Positions 50,409 to 58,759 of a stretch of DNA of 64,000 nucleotides are shown here, one piece after another; the first letter of the stretch is position 1; each line of letters opens with the position of its first letter. The translations under genes were made by a program, and so were the position numbers. This stretch comes from Alphaproteobacteria bacterium (GTDB taxonomy: Bacteria; Pseudomonadota; Alphaproteobacteria; DSM-16000; Inquilinaceae): NCBI GenBank assembly GCA_028284045.1, contig JANQSN010000057.1, positions 37,031 through 101,030 of the forward strand, given 5' to 3'. The notes under the pieces were generated by a model, which was not told where the DNA came from, did not search any database, and saw only the letters and a list, made by a program, of their open reading frames with translations.

Positions 50409-51857
50409 TTATGGGTTGGTTGGCACCGGTTCTGCGACGGCGGGCCGGTCCAGGCGGTAGGCTCGCCGGACCAGCCGATAAGCGAGGTCGTGTGCCGTCT
50501 CCACGGCCTCTTCCTCATCGAGCCGGTGGTCGGCCACCAGCCGGGCGAGGAAAGCGCAGTCGATCCGCCGCGCCATGTCGTGGCGCGCCGGAATCGACAG
50601 GAAGGCGCGGGTGTCGTCGTTGAAGCCGACGGTGTTGTGAAAGCCGGCGGTCTCCGTGGTCAGCTCGCGGAAGCGGCGCATGCCGTCGGGGCTGTCGAAG
50701 AACCACCAGGGCGGCCCGAGCTTCAGGATCGGGTAATGGCCCGCCAGCGGCGCCAGCTCCCGCCCATAGGCCGTCTCGTCCAGGGTGAACAGGATGACGC
50801 TGAGATCGCGTTCGTTGCCGAAGCGGTCGAGCAGCGGCTTCAGCGCGCCGACATAGTCGGTGGGCGACGGGATGTCCGCGCCCTTGTCCCGACCGAAGCG
50901 GGCGAACAGGCCCGGGTTGTGATTGCGCCAGGAGCCGGGATGGATCTGCATGACCAGCCCATCGTCGACGCTCATGGCCGCCATCTCGGTCAGCATCTGG
51001 GCGCGGAAGGCCTCCGCGTCCGACGGCGTCAGGCAGCCCGCCAGGGCGCCGGTCAACAGCCGCTCGCAGGTTGCCCGGTCGAGATCGGCGGTGGCCGCGC
51101 TGGGATGGCCGTGATCGGTCGCCGTCGCCCCATGCGCGACGAACACCGCCCGGCGCGCCCTGAGCGCGGTCAGATAGCCGGTCCAGGTCTCGGTATCCTC
51201 GCCGGTGATCTCGCCGAGCCGCCGGACATTGCCCGCGAAACCGTCGAAGGCCGGATCGACCACCGGATCCGGGCGGAAGGTCGGCACGACCCGCCCGCCC
51301 CAGTCGGCCTCAGCGCTGGCGCGGTGGGCCGCCAGATCGTCCAGCGGCGAGTCGGTGGTCGCGATGGCCTCGATGGCGAACCGGTGATAGAGCGCGCGCG
51401 GGCGCAACGCCGGGGTCGACAACTGGTCGGCGACCTGGTCGTAGATCCGATCGGCGGTTGCCGCCGACAGTCGCTCGGCGACGCCGAAGACCTCCGCCAG
51501 CACATGCTCCAGCCACAGCCGGGACGGCGTGCCGCGGAACAGGTGCCAATGCGCCGCCAGCCGCCGCCAGATCGTCCGCGGATCGCGCTCGACCGACGAC
51601 CCGTCGGCCGTCGCCACGCCCATCGCCTCCATCGGCACGCCCTGGCTGTAGAGCATGCGCAGGACATAGTGGTCCGGCACGACGAACAGCGCGGCCGGGT
51701 CCGGGAAGGCTGGATCCTCGGCATACCAGCGCGGGTCGGTATGGCCGTGCGGGCTGACGATCGGCAGGTGCGCGACCTCGCCATAGAGGCGCCGCGCGAT
51801 CGCGCGCTCCGTCGGGTCGGGCGGGAACAGGCGGTCGGGATGGAGCATCGTGGTCAT
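50409..51857 (-). CDS. uxaC: Glucuronate/galacturonate isomerase
   Basis: 482 aa from the ATG overlapping the gntR stop. Amidohydrolase-fold UxaC: metal-site S-P-H-G-H-T-D-P, R-A-L-Y-H-R-F-A-I-E-A-I-A-T-T-D-S-P, M-Q-I-H-P-G-S-W-R-N-H-N and late N-T-V-G-F-N-D-D-T-R-A-F. It interconverts glucuronate/fructuronate and galacturonate/tagaturonate. Second gene of the minus-strand hexuronate operon, 18 bp before dctP. Confidence 0.94.
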   Translation of the reverse strand: MTTMLHPDRLFPPDPTERAIARRLYGEVAHLPIVSPHGHTDPRWYAEDPAFPDPAALFVVPDHYVLRMLYSQGVPMEAMGVATADGSSVERDPRTIWRRLAAHWHLFRGTPSRLWLEHVLAEVFGVAERLSAATADRIYDQVADQLSTPALRPRALYHRFAIEAIATTDSPLDDLAAHRASAEADWGGRVVPTFRPDPVVDPAFDGFAGNVRRLGEITGEDTETWTGYLTALRARRAVFVAHGATATDHGHPSAATADLDRATCERLLTGALAGCLTPSDAEAFRAQMLTEMAAMSVDDGLVMQIHPGSWRNHNPGLFARFGRDKGADIPSPTDYVGALKPLLDRFGNERDLSVILFTLDETAYGRELAPLAGHYPILKLGPPWWFFDSPDGMRRFRELTTETAGFHNTVGFNDDTRAFLSIPARHDMARRIDCAFLARLVADHRLDEEEAVETAHDLAYRLVRRAYRLDRPAVAEPVPTNP

Positions 51858-52594
51858 GGGCCCTCGCCGCCCCCGGTGGCGGCATCGTCGTCCATCAGGA
51901 TGCGCGCCACGTCGTCGATATGGTCGTGCATCGCCGTGCGCGCCGCGGCCGGATCGCCGAGCGCGATGGCGGCGCGGATGCGGCGGTGCTGATCGAGCGC
52001 TCGGCGCGCATTGGCCGGCAGCCGCGTGCGGTCGCTGAGCAGGCTGAACAGTGGCCGACGCATGCCGCGCCAGAGTTGGGAGACGAGATTCTCCAGCGTC
52101 GCATTGCCGCTCGCCCGGGCGATCGCGACATGGAAGGTCAGATCCCCGTCGTCGTCGCGACCGATATCGCGCGCCCCGCTGTCGAGATCGGCGGCCATGC
52201 GGGCGATCGCGGCATCCAGCGCGTCGAGGACGGTGGGCGTCGGGGTGGCAGCGGCGAGGGCTGCCGTCTCCCCCTCGATCACCCGGCGCGCTTCTAGAAG
52301 CTCGAACGGGCTGGGACCCGCCGGCTCGGCCCCGGCAACCGCGCCGATCTGGGTGCCGGCCTGAGGGCGGCGGACATAGCAGCCGGACCCGCTGCGCACC
52401 TCCACCAGCCCGGCCAGTTCCAGGGCCACCATGGCCTCGCGCACCACCGGACGGCTGACGTTCAGCGTGGCGGCGAGGTCCCGTTCCGGCGGCAGGCGAT
52501 CGTCGGCCCGCCAATGGCCGGCCTGGATCATCGCGGCGAGTTGGTCGGCGACCCGCTGGTAGAGACGCTGCGGCTCTATGGCGCGAAGCTGCAT
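51854..52594 (-). CDS. GntR-family (FCD) regulator of hexuronate genes
   Basis: 246 aa from the ATG at 52594; the upstream frame is antisense to uxaA. Winged helix at ~5-75 (R-L-P-P-E-R-D-L-A-A-T-L-N-V-S-R-P-V-V-R-E-A-M-V-A-L-E) and an FCD ligand domain with E-A-R-R-V-I-E-G-E and D-L-T-F-H-V-A-I-A-R-A-S-G-N. UxuR/ExuR-type relatives release operators on binding hexuronates. It heads its own operon and faces the UxuR-like site at 52673-52698. Confidence 0.9.
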   Translation of the reverse strand: MQLRAIEPQRLYQRVADQLAAMIQAGHWRADDRLPPERDLAATLNVSRPVVREAMVALELAGLVEVRSGSGCYVRRPQAGTQIGAVAGAEPAGPSPFELLEARRVIEGETAALAAATPTPTVLDALDAAIARMAADLDSGARDIGRDDDGDLTFHVAIARASGNATLENLVSQLWRGMRRPLFSLLSDRTRLPANARRALDQHRRIRAAIALGDPAAARTAMHDHIDDVARILMDDDAATGGGEGP

Positions 52595-52672
52595 GGGGCG
52601 CGACGCTGCATGGGGTTCCTGGACAGGGCGAAGGAGCGGGCGATAGGCTACGCGCGTCGTCGCCGACCGGTC

Positions 52673-52698
52673 AATTGGCAAAGTGGCCAGACCAATTT
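52673..52698. promoter_or_regulatory. UxuR/ExuR-like operator between gntR and uxaA
   Basis: AAAGTGG-CCAGA-CCAATTT (52680-52698) is an inverted repeat with 6 of 7 paired bases, close to the enterobacterial UxuR/ExuR consensus AAATTGGTATACCAATTT. An additional AATTGG half-site lies at 52673-52678. It sits in the 145-bp divergent region and could control both directions. Confidence 0.6.
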
Positions 52699-52739
52699 GG
52701 CGAATTGCCCATCCCCCGACGCCCGCTGCAGGACCCTCC

Positions 52740-54284
52740 ATGGCACCGCTCGACCTCAACCCGCCCCGCCCGCCGGCCTTGCGCCTCCACGACCGCGACA
52801 GCGTCCTGGTGGCGCTGACCGATCTCGGCGCCGGCGCCGTCCTGGACGCCGACGGCGCCTTCCGCGCGGCCGCCCCCATCCCCCGCGGCCACAAAGTGGC
52901 GGTCCGGGCCATCGCCGCCGGGGAGCCGGTGGTGAAGTTCGGCCAGTTCATCGGCGAGGCGACCGCCGCCATCGCGGTCGGCGAGCATGTGCACAGCCAC
53001 AATCTCGCCTACCGGCGCCCCGACGGAGAGGTCGAGATCGGCACCGACCGCCGGCCGCTGACCCCGCCAGACGCGCCGGCCAGCTTCGACGGCTTCGTCC
53101 GGGCCGACGGATCGGTGGGGACGCGCAACTATATCGGCGTGCTGACCTCGGTGAACTGCTCCGCCACCGTCGCACGGCTGGTCGCCGAGCGCTTCCGCGC
53201 GCCCGAGGCGTTGGCCGACACACCCAATGTCGATGGCGTCGTGGCGCTGACCCATCAGGGCGGCTGCGGCTGCGGCGACGATGGGGAGGATATCGACCAG
53301 CTTCGCCGCACCCTGGCCGGCTATGCCCGCCATCCCAATTTCGCCGCCGTCTTGATCATCGGGCTGGGCTGCGAGGCCAACCAGATCCCGGTGCTGATGG
53401 CGCGCCAGGGCCTCAGCGCCGGCGACCGGCTGCACACCCTGGTGATGCAGGAGAGCGGCGGCACCATGGCCACCGTGGAGGCCGCGGTGGCGCGCGTGCG
53501 TGCGCTGCTGGTCGAGGCGAACCGAGCAACCCGCCAGCCGGTGCCGGCCGCACGTCTGAAGGTGGCGCTGCAATGCGGCGGTTCGGACGGCTTTTCCGGC
53601 ATCACCGCCAATCCGGCGCTGGGCGCGGCGGCGGACCGGGTGGCGCGCCATGGCGGCAGCGCCGTGCTGGCCGAGACGCCGGAGATCTACGGGGCGGAGG
53701 CGATGCTGCTGCGCCGCGCCGTCAGCCGCGAGGTGGCGGACAAGCTGTTGGCGCGCATCGACTGGTGGCACGACTACACCGCGCGCAACGCCACGACCAT
53801 GGACAACAACCCCAGCCCCGGCAACAAGGCCGGCGGCCTGACCACCATCCTGGAGAAATCGCTGGGTGCGGCCGCCAAGGGCGGCACCACCGATCTGGTG
53901 GACGTGCTGCGCTATGCCGAGCCGATCACCCGGCCGGGCTTCGCCTTCATGGACACGCCGGGCTACGACCCGGTGTCGGTAACCGGCCAGATCGCCGGCG
54001 GCTGCAATGTCGTGTGCTTTACGACGGGCCGCGGCTCCTGCTTCGGGGCGAAGCCGGTGCCGAGCCTGAAGCTCGCCACCAACTCCGCGATGTATGCCCG
54101 CATGGCCGACGACATGGACATCAATTGCGGGGAGATCGCCGACGGCACCGCCAGCGTCGACGAGATGGGCGAGCGGATCTTCCGCCTGATCCTCGACACC
54201 GCTTCGGGCCGCCGCACGCGGTCAGAGACGCTCGGCTACGGCGCCGACGAGTTCAATCCCTGGCTGATCGGCGCGACGCTGTAG
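52740..54284 (+). CDS. uxaA: Altronate dehydratase
   Basis: 514 aa from the ATG at 52740, preferred to a GTG at 52683 that lies inside the operator. An N-terminal SAF domain (H-K-V-A-V-R-A-I-A-A-G-E-P-V-V-K, then G-E-H-V-H-S-H-N-L) is fused to the large catalytic domain with V-G-T-R-N-Y-I-G-V-L, H-Q-G-G-C-G-C and G-R-G-S-C-F-G. It removes water from D-altronate to give 2-keto-3-deoxygluconate. Transcribed divergently from the uxaC-TRAP operon. KDG kinase and aldolase genes are not in the window. Confidence 0.93.
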   Translation: MAPLDLNPPRPPALRLHDRDSVLVALTDLGAGAVLDADGAFRAAAPIPRGHKVAVRAIAAGEPVVKFGQFIGEATAAIAVGEHVHSHNLAYRRPDGEVEIGTDRRPLTPPDAPASFDGFVRADGSVGTRNYIGVLTSVNCSATVARLVAERFRAPEALADTPNVDGVVALTHQGGCGCGDDGEDIDQLRRTLAGYARHPNFAAVLIIGLGCEANQIPVLMARQGLSAGDRLHTLVMQESGGTMATVEAAVARVRALLVEANRATRQPVPAARLKVALQCGGSDGFSGITANPALGAAADRVARHGGSAVLAETPEIYGAEAMLLRRAVSREVADKLLARIDWWHDYTARNATTMDNNPSPGNKAGGLTTILEKSLGAAAKGGTTDLVDVLRYAEPITRPGFAFMDTPGYDPVSVTGQIAGGCNVVCFTTGRGSCFGAKPVPSLKLATNSAMYARMADDMDINCGEIADGTASVDEMGERIFRLILDTASGRRTRSETLGYGADEFNPWLIGATL

Positions 54285-54288
54285 GGCG

Positions 54289-55011
54289 CTAAACAGGGGC
54301 GAACAGCGACATCTGTCCGCCGGGTGCCGGGCCCGCGCCGCTCGCCGCCGGCGCCAGCACGCCGGGGTCGTCATTGGCGACGGCGTTGACGCGGGTCGTG
54401 ATGGCGACTGCGTCGACCGTTTCGTCGGGCGCCGGGCGGAGCAGCCGGGCCGGGTCACCCTGCTCGGCCAGCCAAGCGCCGTAATCGTCCGACCTCAGGA
54501 TCACCGGCATTCGGTGATGGATCGACGACAGCCGATCGTTGGCCGCGCAGGTCAGGATGGTGAAGCTCTCCACGACCACCCCGGCCGGATCCCGCCAATC
54601 GCTCCACAAGCCGGCGAAACCGAACAGGCCGCCTTGGGCCGGCTGGATCAGGAAGGGTTGCTTCGATCCTTTGCCGCCGCGCGTCTGCCATTCGAAGAAA
54701 CCGTCGGCCGGGACGATGCAGCGGCGGTGGCGAAAGGCATCTCGAAAGGCCGGCTTCTCCGCCGCCGTCTCCGACCGCGCATTGATCAGCCGGATGCCGA
54801 TGGCCATATCCTTCGCCCAGGGTGGAACAAGCCCCCAGCGCAGGACCGCCAGTTCCCGGTCGCCCGCCCGTCGGGCCAGCCGGACCACCGGCGCCCCCTG
54901 GGTCGGCGCCAGGTTGTAGCGCGCCGGCATACCGCGCCACGGCCAGCCCTCCACCGCAAAGGCTTCCGATATCGCCTCCTCGGAAGACGTAATGGTATAT
55001 CGCCCGCACAT
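54289..55011 (-). CDS. SRAP/HMCES-family abasic-site DNA-protein crosslink protein (YedK-like)
   Basis: 240 aa starting M-C-G-R-Y-T, the catalytic Cys2 being exposed after Met removal. Other SRAP residues: R-Y-N-L-A-P-T-Q, I-N-A-R-S-E-T, G-F-F-E-W with its Glu and H-H-R-M-P-V-I-L with its His. SRAP proteins shield abasic sites in single-stranded DNA by a thiazolidine crosslink. Convergent with uxaA (4 bp between stops) and unrelated to it functionally. Confidence 0.93.
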   Translation of the reverse strand: MCGRYTITSSEEAISEAFAVEGWPWRGMPARYNLAPTQGAPVVRLARRAGDRELAVLRWGLVPPWAKDMAIGIRLINARSETAAEKPAFRDAFRHRRCIVPADGFFEWQTRGGKGSKQPFLIQPAQGGLFGFAGLWSDWRDPAGVVVESFTILTCAANDRLSSIHHRMPVILRSDDYGAWLAEQGDPARLLRPAPDETVDAVAITTRVNAVANDDPGVLAPAASGAGPAPGGQMSLFAPV

Positions 55012-55138
55012 CGGGGCCCCTCTTGCAACGGCATCGCCACCGGACGCCGGACGCTACCACGAATCCGCCCGGCCGGCGCGATGATCGGCCCTGCCACATT
55101 GACGTTCAGGCAAGTCTCCAAGGATCGAGAGGACCAGC

Positions 55139-57466
55139 ATGGCCACCTTCGGGTTCGGACAGGGTGTCCGCCGCAGCGAGGATCCGCGGCTGCTGACCGG
55201 CCAAGGGCGCTTCACTGACGACATCCGCCTGGACGGACAGGCGCATGCCGTCTTCGTGCGCTCCCCCTTCGCGCATGCGGCGATCACCGGGATCGACACG
55301 GGCGACGCCGCCACCGCGCCCGGCGTGCTGGCCGTCGTGACGGGGACCGATCTGGCGGCCGAAGGCCTGGGCCCGATCCCGTCGCTGGCCAAGGTCGACA
55401 ACCGCGACGGCAGCCCGATGGCCACACCACCGCGGCCGGCCCTGTCGACCACCCGGGTGCGCCATGTCGGCGAGCCGGTGGCGGTGGTGGTGGCGGAAAC
55501 GCTGGACCAGGCGCGCGACGCGGCGGAACTGGTCATGGTCGACTACGACCCGCTGGACGCGGTGACCGACGCCGCCGCGGCTCTGGCTCCCAATGCCCCG
55601 CAACTCTGGCCGGAGGCGCCGGCCAACCAGGCCTTCGACTGGGACGAAGGCGATGCCGCGGCGGCGGATCGCCTGTTCGCCCAGGCCGCCCATGTCGTCG
55701 CCCTCGACCTGGTCAACAACCGGCTGGTGCCGACGCCGCTGGAGACGCGCGCCTGCCTGGCCACCTATGACCCGGCGTCGGCGCGGTTCGGCCTGACCCT
55801 GCCCAGCCAGGGCGTCCATATGCTGAAGCGGCAGCTCGCCCAGCGCATCTTCCACGTGGACCCGGAGCAGTTCCACATTCGAACCCCGGATGTGGGCGGC
55901 GGCTTCGGGATGAAGATCTTTTGCTATCCGGAGTATGTCGTCTGCCTGTCGGCGGCGCGCCGGCTGGGTCGGCCGGTCGGCTGGACATCGGATCGCACGG
56001 AGGCGTTCGTCAGCGACGACCACGGCCGCGACCACCGCACCCGGGCGGAGATGGCGTTGGACGCCGACGGCCGGATCCGCGCCATCCGCATCGACACCAT
56101 CGCCAATCTCGGCGCCTATCTCTCCAACTTCGCCGCCTTCATCCCCACCGGTGCCGGCAGCCAGATGTATGGTGGCCTCTACCGGCCGGAGATCGTCTAC
56201 TACCGCTGCCGCGGCGCTTTTACCAACACCCAGCCGGTCGACGCCTATCGCGGCGCGGGCCGGCCGGAAGCCGCCTATGTCGTGGAGCGCCTGGCCGACC
56301 TCGCCGCCCGCCGGCTCGGCCTCGACCCGGCCGAGTTCCGCCGGCGCAACTTCGTCCCACCTTCGGCGATGCCGTACGCGGCGGCGACCGGTCTGATCTA
56401 CGATAGCGGGGAGTTCGAACGTCATCTGAACGATGCGCTTGAACGGTCTGACTATAAGACGTTTCTTGAGCGTCGTGCGACGGCGCGCACCCAGGGCCGC
56501 CTGCGCGGCTTCGGCATCGCCAGCTATGTCGAGGCCTGTGCCGGCGGCGGCCCGGAACGCACGCACTTGTCCGTCGATGCCGAGGGCCGGTTGACGCTGC
56601 TGATCGGCACGCAGACCAACGGCCAGGGCCATCAGACCGCCTATGGTCAGATCATCGCCGAGCACCTCGGGGTCGCGCCGGAGGACATCACCCTGGTGCA
56701 GGGCGACAGCGACCGCATCGCCACCGGCGGCGGCACCGGCGGCTCGCGCTCCGTGCCGACCGGCGGCGCGGCGGTGGCCGAGGCGGCCCTGAAGGTGCAG
56801 GAGAAAGCACGCCTGGTCGCGGCCGATCTCCTGGAGGCCGCAGCCGCCGATATCGTCTTCGCCGACGGCCGTTTCGGGATCGTCGGCACCGACCGCACCG
56901 CGACCTTCGCCGAGATCACCCGCCATGCCGCGGCGGCGGACGGCACCGACACCCCCTTCGCCGAGGACGGCGCCTACAAGCCGGCGACCTTCACCTTCCC
57001 CAACGGCACCCATGCCTGCGAGGTGGAGATCGATCCGGAGACGGGCGCCACGGCCATCGTGCGCTACACCGTGGTCGACGATTTCGGGCGCGTGCTGAAC
57101 CCCCTGCTGGTCGCGGGCCAGGTGCATGGCGGCGTGGTTCAGGGGGTCGGCCAGGCGCTGCTGGAACACACGGTGTTCGAGGCGGACAGCGGACAGCTCA
57201 CCAGCGGCTCGCTGATGGACTATGCCTTGCCGCGCGCGGACGGCATGCCCTGGATCGATTTCTCGACCATCGAGGTGCCGTGCACCACCAATCCGCTGGG
57301 CATCAAGGGGGCCGGCGAGGCCGGCGCCATCGGCGCCTGCCCGGCGGTGATCAACGCCGTGGTCGACGCGCTGGCCGAGTTCGGCGTGGAGCATGTCGAC
57401 ATGCCGGCGACGCCGGAGGTGGTGTGGCGGCTGATCCATGGCCGGACGGCCGGCAAGGCCGCCTGA
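55139..57466 (+). CDS. Molybdopterin-binding subunit of a xanthine-oxidase-family enzyme (CoxL form II-like)
   Basis: 775 aa. Opens G-Q-G-V-R-R-S-E-D-P-R-L-L-T-G-Q-G-R-F as in CoxL-type large subunits. Mo-cofactor contacts: G-G-G-F-G-M-K, A-Y-R-G-A-G-R-P-E, T-N-G-Q-G-H-Q-T and the active-site Glu in G-A-G-E-A-G-A-I-G. A-Y-R-G-A-G-R is the form II pattern; true CO dehydrogenase has A-Y-R-C-S-F-R. No FAD or [2Fe-2S] subunit gene is adjacent, so it must pair with distant partners or act as an orphan. Substrate unknown. Confidence 0.9.
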   Translation: MATFGFGQGVRRSEDPRLLTGQGRFTDDIRLDGQAHAVFVRSPFAHAAITGIDTGDAATAPGVLAVVTGTDLAAEGLGPIPSLAKVDNRDGSPMATPPRPALSTTRVRHVGEPVAVVVAETLDQARDAAELVMVDYDPLDAVTDAAAALAPNAPQLWPEAPANQAFDWDEGDAAAADRLFAQAAHVVALDLVNNRLVPTPLETRACLATYDPASARFGLTLPSQGVHMLKRQLAQRIFHVDPEQFHIRTPDVGGGFGMKIFCYPEYVVCLSAARRLGRPVGWTSDRTEAFVSDDHGRDHRTRAEMALDADGRIRAIRIDTIANLGAYLSNFAAFIPTGAGSQMYGGLYRPEIVYYRCRGAFTNTQPVDAYRGAGRPEAAYVVERLADLAARRLGLDPAEFRRRNFVPPSAMPYAAATGLIYDSGEFERHLNDALERSDYKTFLERRATARTQGRLRGFGIASYVEACAGGGPERTHLSVDAEGRLTLLIGTQTNGQGHQTAYGQIIAEHLGVAPEDITLVQGDSDRIATGGGTGGSRSVPTGGAAVAEAALKVQEKARLVAADLLEAAAADIVFADGRFGIVGTDRTATFAEITRHAAAADGTDTPFAEDGAYKPATFTFPNGTHACEVEIDPETGATAIVRYTVVDDFGRVLNPLLVAGQVHGGVVQGVGQALLEHTVFEADSGQLTSGSLMDYALPRADGMPWIDFSTIEVPCTTNPLGIKGAGEAGAIGACPAVINAVVDALAEFGVEHVDMPATPEVVWRLIHGRTAGKAA

Positions 57467-57534
57467 GCCGACAGAAGAGCGTTGCGCATTCGGTCGCCAA
57501 TCAGGCGCAATCGGAACGGTCGGGGTGCGATGTC

Positions 57535-57579
57535 GCCCTAGGATCTTAGGCTTCGAAGACCCTATCGCAGCCTAAGGGC
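57535..57579 (+). promoter_or_regulatory. Overlapping inverted repeats covering the BBOX-like gene leader
   Basis: CTTAGGCT (57545-57552) pairs with AGCCTAAG (57569-57576), and GCCCTAGG (57535-57542) can alternatively pair with CCTAAGGGC (57571-57579). The two pairings share one 3' arm, which lies 5 to 15 bases before the ATG at 57584 and overlaps the purine-rich ribosome binding region. Either a repressor site or a leader switch is possible. Confidence 0.4.
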
Positions 57580-57583
57580 AAGG

Positions 57584-58753
57584 ATGAGCGGCGACACTCT
57601 GCCCCCCCTGGCGTTGGTGGCCGCCGAGGCGACGGCCGAGGGGCTTGCCGTCGCCTGGGATGACGGCCGGCACTTCGTCTTCCATCCGCTGTGGCTGCGC
57701 GAGCGCGCACCCGACGGTCAGACCCTCGACCCGCGAACCGGCCAGCGGTTGCTGGAGGCGGCATTCCTGCCCATCGACCTTGCGGTCACCGACGCGGAGC
57801 GGTCGGGGGACGACCGTCTTCAGATCGCCTTCAGTGACGGTCATGTTGCCGCCTTCGATGCCTGGACGCTGCGCGGCGCCCTCGCCCCCGCCGACGACGC
57901 GGCGGGCGATCCCGCCCCAAGGCAATGGGATGCCGCCACGCCGGACGGCCCGCCGCGCCGGCCGCTCGACCGTCTTGCCGCGAACCCCGCCGACCTGCTC
58001 GCCCTGTTGGACGACGTGGCCGTCTGGGGTTATGGCCTGGTCACCGGCGCACCGGCGGAGAAGAACGGCATCCGCGCCTTCACCGACCTGATCGGCAGCA
58101 TCCGCCTGACCAATTGGGGCGGTGTGGAGGACGTGAAGTATGCCGCCGACGCCTTCGACCTGACCCTGACCAACCGGGCGTTGGAACCGCATGTCGACAA
58201 TCCCTATCGGCTGGCACCGATCGGCTATGTCGTGCTGCACTGCCTGGAGAACAGCGCCCCCGGCGGCGACAGCACCGTCGTCGACGGCTTTGCGGTGGCG
58301 GATCGCTTGGCCCGTGAGGACCCCGACGCCCATCGTGCGCTGTCGGAACAGCCGGTCCTGTTCCGCTACCAGGACGACGATGCCGTCCTGGAGAATGTCC
58401 GCCCGCTGATCGACCGCGGCCCCGATGGCCGCTTGCGGTCCATCGCCTGGTCGAACCGCACGGAGTTCGTGGCGCCCGCGTCGCCGGCCGCGCTGCAGCG
58501 CTACTATGCGGCTCGGCAGCGTTTCGCCCGTCTGCTCTACGACGACGCGATGACCGTCACCTTCAAGCTGGCACCGGGCGACATCGCAGTGTTCGACAAT
58601 TTCCGGGTGCTGCACGGCCGGCGCGCCTTCGAGGCCGGGGGCGCGGGGCGCCGGCACTTGCGCCAAGCCTATCTCGACCGCGATATGGTGGCGAGCCGGC
58701 GGGCGGTGCTGCGCCGGCGGCTGGCGACGGCGACAGCGGCGGCCGCCAACTGA
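57584..58753 (+). CDS. Gamma-butyrobetaine-dioxygenase-like Fe(II)/2-oxoglutarate oxygenase (TauD/TfdA, BBOX type)
   Basis: 389 aa. N-terminal DUF971-like domain over ~15-110 (F-H-P-L-W-L-R-E-R), then the double-stranded beta-helix domain with metal ligands in P-H-V-D-N-P-Y-R (H-x-D) and L-H-G-R-R-A-F (distal His), and H-L-R-Q-A-Y-L-D-R supplying the 2-oxoglutarate Arg. This two-domain layout is that of gamma-butyrobetaine or trimethyllysine hydroxylase of carnitine synthesis. No other carnitine gene is adjacent, so the physiological substrate is not certain. Confidence 0.86.
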   Translation: MSGDTLPPLALVAAEATAEGLAVAWDDGRHFVFHPLWLRERAPDGQTLDPRTGQRLLEAAFLPIDLAVTDAERSGDDRLQIAFSDGHVAAFDAWTLRGALAPADDAAGDPAPRQWDAATPDGPPRRPLDRLAANPADLLALLDDVAVWGYGLVTGAPAEKNGIRAFTDLIGSIRLTNWGGVEDVKYAADAFDLTLTNRALEPHVDNPYRLAPIGYVVLHCLENSAPGGDSTVVDGFAVADRLAREDPDAHRALSEQPVLFRYQDDDAVLENVRPLIDRGPDGRLRSIAWSNRTEFVAPASPAALQRYYAARQRFARLLYDDAMTVTFKLAPGDIAVFDNFRVLHGRRAFEAGGAGRRHLRQAYLDRDMVASRRAVLRRRLATATAAAAN

Positions 58754-58759
58754 GCCCTG

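Noticed and set aside
55106..57439. A 777-codon open frame antisense to the molybdoenzyme gene
   Set aside because: The plus-strand frame holds all expected cofactor motifs; the antisense translation is an Arg/His/Gly-rich shadow.
55139..57466. True aerobic CO dehydrogenase large subunit
   Set aside because: It has A-Y-R-G-A-G-R rather than the A-Y-R-C-S-F-R loop of form I CoxL and no coxM/coxS neighbours.
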